Below are positions 17,082 to 25,774 of a stretch of 64,000 nucleotides of DNA, piece by piece. A model generated the notes under the pieces. That model saw nothing but the letters and a program-made list of their open reading frames with translations. It searched no databases and was not told where the DNA came from. The position numbers and the translations under genes were made by a program. The stretch is taken from positions 186,001-250,000 of the forward strand of contig NZ_CP072869.1 in assembly GCF_017948245.1 (NCBI RefSeq), given 5' to 3'. Numbering within the stretch: the first letter of the stretch is position 1; every line of letters starts with the position of its first letter. The DNA is from Rhizobium sp. NLR16a. GTDB taxonomy: Bacteria > Pseudomonadota > Alphaproteobacteria > Rhizobiales > Rhizobiaceae.

Positions 17082-17978
17082 TCAGACCCTTTCCAAGAGC
17101 TTCTGGCCGAACAGGCCGGAAGGGCGAACGAGGAGGAAGGCGAGCGCGATCACATAGGCAAACCAACCCTCAATGCCGCCGCCGAAATATCCGCCGATAT
17201 AGACCTCAGCCAGCTTCTCGGACGCGCCAATCAGCAACCCGCCGAGGATCGCGCCGAGGATCGAGTCGAACCCACCGAGGACGAGAACCGGCAAGGCCTT
17301 CAGGACAATCAGCGACAGTGAGAATTGCACCCCGACGCGGGCTCCCCACAAAAGACCGGCGACCAGCGCCACCAGACCTGCGGTGGCCCAGACCGTCGCC
17401 CAGATCCAAGGCAGTCTCAACCCGACGGCGAGCGCCGCGAACTGATCGTCGGCCACGGCGCGAAAACCGAGCCCGATGCGGGTGTAACGGAAGAAGACAG
17501 AGAGCAGCAGCACCATGGAGGCGGCAACGACGGCTGCGAAGATGTCGAATTGACTGATGTAGACACCACCGACATCGAACGGCACATCCTCGATACCGAG
17601 ATCAAGGCCGTGCACCTGCGTGCCCCAGATCAGTTGGGCAGCGCCCTCGACAATATAGGAGAGGCCGAGCGTCGCCATGAAGAGCGTGATCGGCGGTTTG
17701 TTGGTCAGCGGCCTCAACACGGTACGCTCGACAGCTATCCCGATAACGACCATGATCGCGAAGGTGATCGCGAATGCGAGCGGGAAGGAAATGCCGCGTT
17801 CCGTCAGGCTGACGAAGGTCAGCGCCGCGAACAGGAGCATCGCCCCTTGCGCAAAATTGAGGACGCCGGATGTCTTGTAGATCAGGACGAAACCGATCGC
17901 GACCAGCGAATACATGACGCCGGACAAAAGGCCGCCGACGAGAATCTCCATGAAGAACAGCCAGTCGAAGTCAGCCAT
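17082..17978 (-). CDS. Branched-chain-type ABC permease (LivH-like)
   Basis: The 298-residue integral membrane protein carries LivH features: GGLLSGVMYSLVAIGFVLIYKTSGVLNFAQGAMLLFAA near the N-terminus, and the coupling helix RYTRIGLGFRAVADDQFAALAVGL in the middle. The last base of its upstream neighbour (the LivG-like ATPase stop) overlaps its start, and the LivM-like gene follows after 3 bases, so these three form a tightly coupled block. Confidence 0.88.
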   Translation of the reverse strand: MADFDWLFFMEILVGGLLSGVMYSLVAIGFVLIYKTSGVLNFAQGAMLLFAALTFVSLTERGISFPLAFAITFAIMVVIGIAVERTVLRPLTNKPPITLFMATLGLSYIVEGAAQLIWGTQVHGLDLGIEDVPFDVGGVYISQFDIFAAVVAASMVLLLSVFFRYTRIGLGFRAVADDQFAALAVGLRLPWIWATVWATAGLVALVAGLLWGARVGVQFSLSLIVLKALPVLVLGGFDSILGAILGGLLIGASEKLAEVYIGGYFGGGIEGWFAYVIALAFLLVRPSGLFGQKLLERV

Positions 17979-18892
17979 CAGATGCCCGCCCCCTCTTCAT
18001 TTTCGGGAGCGACACCGAGATAGGCATCAATCACGCGCTGGTCGCGCTGGATTTCGTTGGGTGTTCCATCGGCGATCTTGCGGCCGTAGTCGAGCACGAC
18101 AACGCGGTCGGACAACCCCATGACAACGCCGATATCGTGCTCGATCAGCACGACGGTGGTACCGAACCTGTCACGTGCGGCGCACACGAAATCGCCCATC
18201 TCCTTCTTTTCCGTCGCCGTCATTCCGGCCATCGGCTCATCGAGCAGCAGGATGTCGGGCTCGGCCACCAGCGCGCGAGCCAATTCCACCCGCTTTTGCA
18301 AACCATAAGGCAGTGTACCGGCCAGACGATCGCCGACATGCGAGAGGTGGAGGAACTCGAGCACGTCCAAGGCGCGGCTGCGGGCATCCGTTTGCTCGGT
18401 GCGGGCACGACCAAGCCCGATGATCTGTTCCACGAAGCTCGACCGCGTCTTGTGCGCCCTGCCAATCATGACATTGTCGAGAACGCTCAAGCCCTTGAAC
18501 AAGGCGAGGTTTTGAAACGTACGGGCAACGCCCAAACGGGCGAGATTCTGTATCGGGACCTGGGCATAAGTCCGCCCGGGGAGCCGCACATAGCCGCGAT
18601 CGGGTCGGTAGACGCCGCTGACCACATTGATGATCGAGCTCTTGCCAGCACCGTTCGGCCCGATAATGGCGAGGATTTCGCCGCGCCAAACGGACAGATC
18701 GATATCCTTCAGGGCGACGACGCCACCGAAGGATAGATCGATGCGGGCCAGCTCCAGAATGATGCCGTCCGTTGCGCCGGCTTCAATGGGCGAAGTCCAG
18801 GCCGCGCCTGTTCCTCTATCCAAGCCGGCCAAGTGCTCCTGAACGTCCGGCGGAAACGGCGCCGCTCCCAAGCCTCCGAAGGCAAATGTCAT
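17978..18892 (-). CDS. Branched-chain-type ABC transporter ATPase (LivG-like)
   Basis: The 304-residue ATPase has an N-terminal extension of about 45 residues before the nucleotide-binding domain (LARIDLSFGGVVALKDIDL). Walker A is GPNGAGKSS, signature LPYGLQKRVELARAL (a LivG-style variant of LSGGQ), Walker B DILLLDEPMAGM, and switch EHDIGVVMGLSDRV. The ATG at 18892 is used; its ribosome site is weak, and a start inside the extension is possible. It lies 142 bases after sfnG in the same direction. Confidence 0.85.
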   Translation of the reverse strand: MTFAFGGLGAAPFPPDVQEHLAGLDRGTGAAWTSPIEAGATDGIILELARIDLSFGGVVALKDIDLSVWRGEILAIIGPNGAGKSSIINVVSGVYRPDRGYVRLPGRTYAQVPIQNLARLGVARTFQNLALFKGLSVLDNVMIGRAHKTRSSFVEQIIGLGRARTEQTDARSRALDVLEFLHLSHVGDRLAGTLPYGLQKRVELARALVAEPDILLLDEPMAGMTATEKKEMGDFVCAARDRFGTTVVLIEHDIGVVMGLSDRVVVLDYGRKIADGTPNEIQRDQRVIDAYLGVAPENEEGAGI

Positions 18893-19034
18893 AGTGTGCA
18901 CGCCCCTGCTTTCGACGGCGCGCCACGAGCCCACGAGTTCATAGGCGCACGCTATCCCTCCACGAACCACCGGGTTCTTGGCCTGTCATTGTTGATGCGG
19001 CCGGCTTTGCGTGCCGGCCGACAACGTGTTGCGA

Positions 19035-20138
19035 TTACTCCGCGGCGACTGCCGTCGCGATTTCGGCTTCTTCCAACTCGCGGATCAACGGGATGACGTG
19101 CTTCCCGAAATACTCGACCTCTTCCTGGAAATGCAGGAAACCGAGAAGGATGAGGTCCGCGCCGGCGCGCTTCAGGTCGATGACCCGCTCGGCGACCTGG
19201 CGGGGTGTCCCTATCAGGTTGGAGCGGAAGCCGTCGTTGTACTGGATCAGGTCCTCGAAAGAGGATTTCGCCCAGTTGCCCTCGCCTTCAGGTGATGATT
19301 TCCCGGCGTTCTTGACCTCGTGGCCAAAGGCATTGACCGCCTCTGGATTGGCCTTTTCGATGATCTCGGCAAGCACGGCCCTTGCTTCTTCCTCGGCCTC
19401 GCGAACGATGGCGAACGCGTTGACGCCAACGCGAACGGAATGATCGTTGGCCTTCGCCTTGCCTTGGATGTCAGCCACCTGTTTGCCGATTTCCTCCGGC
19501 GTGTTCCCATTGGTGAAGTACCAGTCGGAAACACGCGATGCCATGTCGCGCGCGGCGCGCGATGAGCCGCCCTGAAAGATTTCAGGCTGCGGATCGATTG
19601 GCTTCGGCTTCAGCGAATAATTGTTGAAGCGATAGAAATCGCCGTGGAACGTGAAATTGTCTTCGGTCCAAATACCGCGCAGTGCGCGGATGAATTCCTC
19701 CGAGCGGCGGTAGCGCTCGTCATGCTCAAGCCAGTGCTCGCCAATTGCGTGGAACTCGCCTCGGAACCAGCCACTGACGATATTGACGGCGACACGACCA
19801 TTGGTGAGGTGATTGATGGTGGCGATCTGCTTGGCCGCCAGTGTAGGATTCCATGGTCCCGGCAGAATGGCGGCAATCACCTTCAGCGTCGTCGTCGATT
19901 CCAGCAGCGCATGGCTAAAGGAGACGGATTCATGCTGGAACTCGGCGCCATAACCGGCGGTGAAACGAATTTGGCTCAGCGCATAATCGAAGCCACTGGT
20001 CTCGGCGATCTGCGCCAGCTTTCTGTTATATTCGATCGTCCAGCTCGTCCGCTGCTCAATATTGGAAATGACGAGGCCACCCGAAACATTGGGAACCCAG
20101 TAGGCGAATTTGACCGGCTCTCTGCTGGCATAGGACAT
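19035..20138 (-). CDS. sfnG: SfnG-like FMNH2-dependent dimethylsulfone monooxygenase
   Basis: SfnG-type enzymes use FMNH2 and O2 to convert dimethylsulfone to methanesulfinate and formaldehyde. The 367-residue protein is of the bacterial luciferase-like superfamily: KFAYWVPNVSGGLVISNIEQRTSW at the start, NHLTNGRVAVNIVSGWFRGEFHAIGE in the middle, RSEEFIRALRGIWTE, and QGGSSRAARDMASR. The start at 20138 follows AGGGAGAG; the frame extending to 20300 overlaps msuE and is rejected. The FMN reductase gene immediately upstream would supply the reduced flavin. SsuD-like alkanesulfonate monooxygenase is the alternative, but the N-terminal VPNVSGGLV block favours SfnG. Confidence 0.85.
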   Translation of the reverse strand: MSYASREPVKFAYWVPNVSGGLVISNIEQRTSWTIEYNRKLAQIAETSGFDYALSQIRFTAGYGAEFQHESVSFSHALLESTTTLKVIAAILPGPWNPTLAAKQIATINHLTNGRVAVNIVSGWFRGEFHAIGEHWLEHDERYRRSEEFIRALRGIWTEDNFTFHGDFYRFNNYSLKPKPIDPQPEIFQGGSSRAARDMASRVSDWYFTNGNTPEEIGKQVADIQGKAKANDHSVRVGVNAFAIVREAEEEARAVLAEIIEKANPEAVNAFGHEVKNAGKSSPEGEGNWAKSSFEDLIQYNDGFRSNLIGTPRQVAERVIDLKRAGADLILLGFLHFQEEVEYFGKHVIPLIRELEEAEIATAVAAE

Positions 20139-20160
20139 GATACTCTCCCTCTTGAAATGG

Positions 20161-20748
20161 CTAGGCTGACGCGGCGGCGAGCGCCGGGCGGTTTGCATGA
20201 GCGCGCGCGGCAGCGGTGTGATCAGAGAGCGGCAGCACCTGAGCGAGTTCTGAAACGGCGCGCTCGATACGCTCTTGAACCACAGGACTGGCGATCTCAT
20301 AATCCGTGAAATCGGTTTCGGTAGCGTAGATCGACGTCGGCAGTGTCAGGGCGTTGAAGAAGCCGAATAGCGGGCGCAACTGATGTTCGGTCATCAAACC
20401 GTGCAGCGGTGTGCCACCTGTGGCAGCCAGAATGACCCGCTTTCCGGTCAGTGCGCGGTAGTCAACAAGGTCGAAGAGATGCTTGAGAGCGCCGGTATAC
20501 GATGCCCGGTAGACCGGCGACCCGACAACAAGGACATCAGCCGCCTCGACGGCGTCGATAATCGCCCGCCCCTCGGCATCCAACTGGTCCGATCGAAGCG
20601 CCTTGAAGAGAATGGGGGCAGCGTCAACCAGTTCTATGGTTTGCCCATCGAGACCCAGCTTCGATGTGGCTGCCGACACAAGTGCTTCCACAAGGGAGGC
20701 AGTTCGCGATGGTCGTTTTACATTTCCCGCAAGACCCAGAATTTTCAT
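20161..20748 (-). CDS. msuE: NADH-dependent FMN reductase (MsuE-like)
   Basis: The 195-residue flavodoxin-fold protein starts MKILGLAGNVKRPSRT (phosphate loop for FMN) and has VGSPVYRASYTGALKHLFDL, LTGKRVILAATGG and LRPLFGFFNALTLPTSIYA, as in MsuE/SsuE. It should supply FMNH2 to the SfnG-type monooxygenase 22 bases downstream and perhaps to SfnB. It is the first gene of the eight-gene minus-strand operon, so the operon promoter should lie just above 20748. Confidence 0.9.
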   Translation of the reverse strand: MKILGLAGNVKRPSRTASLVEALVSAATSKLGLDGQTIELVDAAPILFKALRSDQLDAEGRAIIDAVEAADVLVVGSPVYRASYTGALKHLFDLVDYRALTGKRVILAATGGTPLHGLMTEHQLRPLFGFFNALTLPTSIYATETDFTDYEIASPVVQERIERAVSELAQVLPLSDHTAAARAHANRPALAAASA

Positions 20749-21194
20749 GTCGGCGACATCCTTTTGCGACGTAGTCTATATATTTAATGGACTAATGATA
20801 ACGACACGATGCCAATATTTCTCCCTGTTGTAGATTGCCATCCTGAAATCGCGCCCAATGGGCGAAATAAAAACTTCAGCTTGGCGTTCTATGTGGCGCA
20901 GCAAACTGCACGCCACGGCGAGAGCGAACAACTCTCTATGGCCAAATGGGTTGCGCTGGTGCTGAAGCGAAATGGAGCTCGCGCAACGATCGGGAAGCAT
21001 ATTTTCGTCTCGCCATGGAGGGAAGAATGCGAAATTTGCAAAGGTCCGACCTGCTACAGCAGTTACTTAGCGACCGGCCACGGTGTCTAAACTAAAGAGG
21101 AGCCCGTTCGATCGTGCTCGAAACACTATCGATTCATAGCGCGAATCAAATTGACCGCATAAGCGGAACTCAAGCAGCAAACAAGCAGGGCACC
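20749..21194. other. Intergenic region upstream of msuE
   Basis: AT-rich sequence around 20775-20815 is the likely promoter of the msuE operon, but no convincing -35/-10 pair or sigma-54 site is seen. A 93-codon plus-strand frame (20809-21090) and a 74-codon minus-strand frame overlap here without recognisable domains or ribosome sites; neither is supported. Confidence 0.4.
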
Positions 21195-21413
21195 ATGACA
21201 TCTTACCTCACAAGGCAGAAGCATGCTAAGGAAAGACTAGGCGCAGCGCTTCAAAAAATGAATGACGCCATCCGCGACGTACACAAATCCGGCATTGATG
21301 TCGATATCAGTACCCTCACGATACACACGCCGCGTGGCCCGATGGTTCAAGTCGACCTTAAGACGTTCCGCGCATATGACGCGCCCCCAGTGTTGCGATT
21401 GGTGGAAGAATAA
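21195..21413 (+). CDS. Small hypothetical protein
   Basis: A 72-residue frame starts MTSYLTRQKHAKERLGAALQKMNDAIRDVHKSG and ends DAPPVLRLVEE. The ATG at 21195 follows AGCAGGG. The first half would be an amphipathic helix; the second half (DVDISTLTIHTPRGPMVQVDLK) looks like short strands. No family is recognised. Its 3' end forms one arm of a 14-bp inverted repeat with sequence downstream of the gene. It may be a genuine small gene, or the surviving end of a longer one. Confidence 0.4.
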   Translation: MTSYLTRQKHAKERLGAALQKMNDAIRDVHKSGIDVDISTLTIHTPRGPMVQVDLKTFRAYDAPPVLRLVEE

Positions 21414-21481
21414 ATGCGGTTAGATTCGCTCATCGATCACCGTGCCACGATGATCGCGTGCCTGGGTTTCCACCAATCGCA
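21394..21481. repeat. 14-bp perfect inverted repeat across a gene end
   Basis: TGCGATTGGTGGAA at 21394-21407 is repeated in inverse as TTCCACCAATCGCA at 21468-21481, 60 bases apart, with a smaller CGATCA/TGATCG pair between. It could be a structured 3' end or the remains of a small mobile element. Confidence 0.55.
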
Positions 21482-22417
21482 GTCGGCAAGCTGTCTCTAC
21501 AGCAAGGGTGCGACGAATGACTTCAGGCGCTAGCCTTCGCGCCAGCCAATTAGGCGGAAGCGTCCAGCTCGGCTAAGTCTGAAGCCTGGATGGCCCTATA
21601 AGCTGTAGGAGCTTGAAGGGCTTCCCATTAAGCGCCTCCTGTACTCGGTGAGCTGCTGCAGGCATCCTCCTTAAGGCCGCTGTGTAGCGACTTCAGTGCG
21701 ACGCATGTCTCAAATCTTGTCTAAAACTCCTAGGGCGGCCGCGGTCCTTCGTATCCTTGACGAGTCAAAATCCGAGCTCTTCTCAAGAGTTGTCAAGTCA
21801 GACCATCGCTCGTCCAGCGAAAGCTAGTCGGATCTACCGCAAGGGGCCAGGATGTCATCGTTTCCGACCTTCCGAGAACGCTTTCTCTGCCGGCCGAATA
21901 TAATGGTGGTCCGAGTAAACTGACTTCGGCGTAACCGGTGTTCGTCCCACGCGTTATCCTGTCAGCAATCTGGTGTTCGACTTTCAATACAAGAGCGAAG
22001 GAAGTGTCTCCGTCGAGACTGAGATTCTTCCAATAAATTCAACTCACTGGCGATCAGCCCGGTGGTGACGAAATACTCAATCCGACCAACATGTCGGGGT
22101 TGTCAGATAGAAGGGGAACTTTTCGTGCTGCTTGAGGGAGTCATAGCCGTACATTACCACTTCGAGGTTTGGCCATCGCCAACGGGAGATTGTCAGCTCG
22201 AACATTTGCGGACTCAAGCAAATCTTGAACTCTCTTGCGTAATACTATATCGTACCGAGTTGTGTACTCGACCAACAAAGTATAAAGGTAAGCCATGGCG
22301 ATTGGCTAAATATATCAGAAAATATATTATTGTTAAATATTGATCTATGGCGGAGTGCCGTCTAGACGTGCTCAACACGCGGCATGGGACTACCCCGGTC
22401 AGCGACGGGAGGCTTAG
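21482..22417. other. 936-bp region without a supported gene
   Basis: I see no coding pattern. Frames are short, without ribosome sites or domains. The last 130 bases are AT-rich (TATATCAGAAAATATATTATTG near 22312-22333), which may be the former promoter of the aminotransferase remnant that follows. Confidence 0.45.
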
Positions 22418-23095
22418 ATGAACCGACGTGACAAAATGCATCCAAACGAACCCAGGTGTGATAGCCCGGAAATGGGGCTCGTCTTGCTCGATGGCGAACG
22501 GGTGCTTGCTCAACGGCGTGGTATACGCTGGCAGCCGGCCGCACGGAACGAGCATCTGGATGCGCTTCGCGAAGTCGCAGATAGCGGAAGATATTATCGG
22601 GTTAACCGTCCCGTAGTGACCGGCATGGAGCTGAGCCTTGAAATATTGTCGACATTGCAACAACCACCTGCCGAACACGAGGCAAGCATAGGCCTGGACC
22701 TAACCAAAGCACATCTCGCCACCAAACACGAACCGGAACAAATGCATCAGATCACATGGTCTCTTTCAAAATCTGAACGTGTCTTTGATTGCGCTGGAGG
22801 CGATTCTGACAACGGCGAAGCCATCGCTACTGATGGACAAGTCGAGGCTCTCGCGAACCGCGTCTACATCAAATCCGCCGAAGCCTATAATCAGCTGATT
22901 GATAGGAGTAACCGATCACGTCCACCGAAGAGCTATCATGCACATGTTGATTTTGAAAACTGTCGGTACATCGATGGCACTTCCAGGCCTTGGAGACACG
23001 GTTCGCTTAAAGGCGGCCGCTTGCGCGTAATACGACGGGCGGTAGACATTGGACCAGCGCGCCATCCCGACGCAGCCTTGTGCCTATGGCATTGA
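22418..23095 (+). pseudogene. Remnant of a DegT/StrS aminotransferase N-terminus
   Basis: Residues about 28-75 of this frame (GERVLAQRRGIRWQPAARNEHLDALREVADSGRYYRVNRPVVTGMELSLE) align by eye with residues 23-75 of the complete aminotransferase encoded at 35702-36988 (GRVTPWPAAENKHLHALQGVVDGGRYHRVNHPIVSDLEQDL). After that, similarity stops: there is no pyridoxal phosphate site and no Rossmann-like segment. The remaining 150 codons have no recognised domain. It is best read as a truncated paralog fused to unrelated sequence, not a working gene. Confidence 0.6.
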
Positions 23096-23298
23096 ACTTA
23101 GCGGCAGAATGCGATAGCTGCCAATTACGGCCGCGGCTGTAATACAGGTGGTTGATCCCGAATCTGGTTCGGGCGTGAAACGCGGTGCCGGTATTGGAAG
23201 GGTCGACTAATTCGACCTTCAATTCCAAGCGACCGTCCGATCTCAAAGCAAAGCTCCTGTAGGGTCCTTGAAGGATATCGACAGAGGAAAACTATCAA

Positions 23299-24012
23299 AT
23301 GCGGTGTTGCAAGAACGCGCCCCAAGGTCGTGGGGGTGGCTCGAATTTTTCTACTGAACCAGAACCTGCAAAGGCCGATATTGCCTACGATGCTATTCGG
23401 AGAATTCTCCACAGTAACGGTCGTGTGCCGGAGCAACATCTCAGGGAACAGGATCTAGCGTCTAAGCTCGATCTTGGTCGAACACCGGTTCGCGAAGCGC
23501 TTCAGCGGCTCGCAGCTGAAGGGAAGATTCAATACATCCCTCAAAGAGGCTTTTTCACCAGGCCGATGTCGGAAAGAGCTCTGTTAGATGTTTATGTTGT
23601 CGGACGTGAAACCCTGACCTCGGCACTGAATCGAATGCGGCCGCAGGTCCCAGAGAGCTGGACCGTGGCGGATAAATTGTCCTCTGACGAACTTGCCTTA
23701 AGGGCAGAAGCGATATTCACTAAAATCGCGCAAGAAGCATCGAATTGCGAGGCTTGCAAAATCGTCCACCGGTTCTGTTTTTGCACTCACCCTTTACGAA
23801 TGGAACTAACTGCGTCGGAACTTCGGCCCGCGTTTGTTGAAAGCCTCGAGAAGCTAATTGACGCAATGTCTGAACTAGGCACGGCAACGACCCTGGTGGA
23901 GTCCGCGTTGATGAACCACCTTGATCTAGAACAGGGTGCCGTCTCAAGGATTGTACAAGAGGTGAACGAACGTGGATTAACAGGTTTTCCGGGGCCTGCG
24001 AAAAGTTTGTGA
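23299..24012 (+). CDS. GntR-family transcriptional regulator (FadR subgroup)
   Basis: The 237-residue protein has a winged HTH at residues 28-95: AYDAIRRILHSNGRVPEQHLREQDLASKLDLGRTPVREALQRLAAEGKIQYIPQRGFF, with the diagnostic TPVREAL recognition helix. The C-terminal part is helical (RPAFVESLEKLIDAMSEL), like an FCD effector domain, but lacks a clear metal-binding D/H-x3-H pattern and is somewhat divergent. GAGGAAA precedes the ATG. There is no intact operon beside it, so it may be an orphan left by rearrangement. Confidence 0.78.
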   Translation: MRCCKNAPQGRGGGSNFSTEPEPAKADIAYDAIRRILHSNGRVPEQHLREQDLASKLDLGRTPVREALQRLAAEGKIQYIPQRGFFTRPMSERALLDVYVVGRETLTSALNRMRPQVPESWTVADKLSSDELALRAEAIFTKIAQEASNCEACKIVHRFCFCTHPLRMELTASELRPAFVESLEKLIDAMSELGTATTLVESALMNHLDLEQGAVSRIVQEVNERGLTGFPGPAKSL

Positions 24013-24145
24013 CATTTCAAACTGTCATCTCGACGAATGATCCTAGTCAACGAGCCTGAAGAATTTTGTCGAGTGCCGCGCATATCTGCGGCTGCTGCGG
24101 GCAATCCAAAAGCCGACGTCGGCATCACCTACCAGCATTTTAATT

Positions 24146-24970
24146 ATGTTGCCAAATCAAAGAGGCTGCCGCCATCCCTTCAGCATCCCAGAATACAGCG
24201 CTGCAGAGCGAAAGGTGCTTGTGTCCTATCGGGCAACGCCCTCCGTAGGTTTCCATTTGCCGCGGCTTGGCCAGGCCAGCTATGTTGATCGAGCGACGTT
24301 TTCAGCCGAAGTCTCAAAAGACATTGTGCCAAAGATCATAACAGCCAACGGGATCGACGCTGCGACCTTGAGGACAAAGGTTACGCCGGGCGGGTATCTC
24401 CTCAAAACAATGCATCGCTTCAGACCGAGGGTGATCTCGATGACGCCGTGACGGATAGGTTTGCCGGCCCGCTAGGCTACGTCTTGCGCCAATGTCGCGT
24501 TCTTACCTCTCGCCTCGACGACACGACAGGTAAGACAGTCCTTGTTATCGTGCGGTTTCCGCAGGGCAGCCTTAGCCACCGTGGCGCAGAGATTCTTCGA
24601 AGCAGCGGACGCAACGAAAAATGGCTTGGGCGGCGGATATAGCGTAGTCGGTGACGAGCAGATCTTCCTCAATGCGACGAATTCCGAAGGAAAACCTTAT
24701 AGCGGACTCGATGACGCAAGCTTCCTAGACGGATTGAGGCGCGCAGCCGTATCGTTTGGCAGCCCTAAACCAAGGGTTTCTCCCCTCGGCAATGCGACCG
24801 CGCGCTTTATTGGGAATGATTGGCAGAGGTCAACAAGAGGCGAGGGCTATCAAACCTTGCTCGGTGGATCGGACGGCGAGTTAGTGAGAAAGCTCGACGA
24901 GATCAGCAGCTGTTATGCATTCCTCCTCGCGAAGACAGCCGACAGCAAGGGCTGGGCCAGAGATGAATAA
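24146..24970 (+). pseudogene. Frameshifted gene of unknown function
   Basis: One protein can be followed through three consecutive frame segments: PEYSAAERKVLVSYRATPSVGFHLPRLGQA to TPGGYLLKT (24146 frame), then NNASLQTEGDLDDAVTDRFAGPLGYVLRQC to VIVRFPQGSLS (24448 frame), then ATVAQRFFEAADATKNGLGGGYSVVGDEQIFLN to the end at 24970 (24542 frame). Neighbouring segments join without overlap and keep a uniform composition, so two indels have broken a gene of about 280 codons. I do not recognise the family. Confidence 0.5.
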
Positions 24971-25121
24971 GGGCCGGACGAGGACCTACGCTCAAGTCGC
25001 TGAGCAAACTCAAAAGGCTTTCACGAAACCGGCCTCGCTGGCGACACGATTTGAGGATCCCACGCCGGCCACCTGGGGCCGCGCCGGAGAAAATCTCACT
25101 GCTGCAATGCTCAGAAATTGA
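24963..25121 (+). CDS. Small hypothetical frame overlapping the previous gene end
   Basis: A 52-codon frame (MNKGRTRTYAQVAEQTQKAF...) starts at ATG 24963 inside the stop of the preceding frame, in an ATGAATAA overlap that would allow coupled translation. No domain is recognised, and the upstream gene is broken, so it is doubtful. It stops 33 bases before the left end of the IS66 element. Confidence 0.25.
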   Translation: MNKGRTRTYAQVAEQTQKAFTKPASLATRFEDPTPATWGRAGENLTAAMLRN

Positions 25122-25205
25122 GACGGCTTAATCCTGCTATAGTTCTAGAATATCTTAACGGTATCCGTCCGGTGGGGACCGCAGGTAACTCGAGAGCGGG
25201 TTCGC

Positions 25206-25502
25206 CTAAAAGTCTGATCGGAGTGCCACGATTGCTTTTGCGGCACGATCGCATAGCTCAGCCATGCCGCGATCAGTCAGCGCCATGTGCTCTGTGGCGA
25301 TTTCAAAGAGGTAGTCAGCGATGTCTTCTGCCGTTGCGTGCTCGTTGACGAGCATCCCGAGTACGACGTCGGCATAGGCGTCATATTCGTCCTTCGCTTC
25401 GGGAATATGAGATATGCCGATGGGATCCCAATCATGAAGCAACGCCTCGCGAACAAGAGCGCGGTTATTGTCGGACTGATCTCTGTCGGTTGCGTGAACC
25501 AT
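25206..25502 (-). CDS. Small acidic hypothetical protein carried inside the IS66 element
   Basis: The 98-residue product is acidic and helical: REALLHDWDPIGISHIPEAKDEYDAYADVVLGMLVNEHATAEDIADYLFEIATEHMAL. The WDPIG...P...DEYD..... pattern resembles small rhizobial hypothetical proteins of the DUF1871 kind that turn up near immunity loci; this is recognition by eye only. It starts 10 bases after the tnpC stop on the same strand and lies inside the proposed IS66 ends, so it would move with the element and could be co-transcribed with tnpC. Function unknown. Confidence 0.6.
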   Translation of the reverse strand: MVHATDRDQSDNNRALVREALLHDWDPIGISHIPEAKDEYDAYADVVLGMLVNEHATAEDIADYLFEIATEHMALTDRGMAELCDRAAKAIVALRSDF

Positions 25503-25511
25503 CGATTGACC

Positions 25512-25650
25512 CTACGCAGCCGCGGCTTCTGTTGACGATGCCACCCAGTTCCACGGGAGCAATTGTTCGAGTCTGGTGATCGGCGTGTCAGCGATACGAG
25601 CGAGAACGTCGGCAAGCCAAGCCTGCGATCGACGTCGTTGAGCTTGGCCG
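25512..25650 (-). pseudogene. 3' end of IS66 tnpC, separated by the RIT insertion
   Basis: The reading SQAWLADVLARIADTPITRLEQLLPWNW is the conserved C-terminus of IS66 TnpC. Just upstream, AAG CTC AAC GAC GTC GAT gives KLNDVD, the expected preceding residues, but a missing base (GATCGCAG where GATCCGCAG is expected) puts it out of frame. It joins the 5' part at 29078 once the RIT element is removed, so tnpC has both an insertion and a 1-bp deletion. Confidence 0.85.
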
Positions 25651-25680
25651 TTTATGCCGACCGTCGAACTATGCCGAACG
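25651..25680 (+). repeat. RIT left inverted repeat, 30 bp
   Basis: It begins TTTATGCCGACCGTCGAACT and ends ATGCCGAACG; every base matches the complement of 29020-29049. It directly abuts the tnpC fragment. Confidence 0.9.
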
Positions 25681-25774
25681 AGCAGGTTTATGCCAACGTT
25701 TTTCGTGACAAAGCAGTAGCCGGATCGGCATAGCTTAGGCTCTCTCCGTCGCAGTTGACGCAAAGGAGAGCCCT

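Noticed and set aside
20749..20900. A sigma-54 promoter for the msuE operon
   Set aside because: TGGCAT occurs near 20822 on the minus strand, but there is no GC at the required distance.
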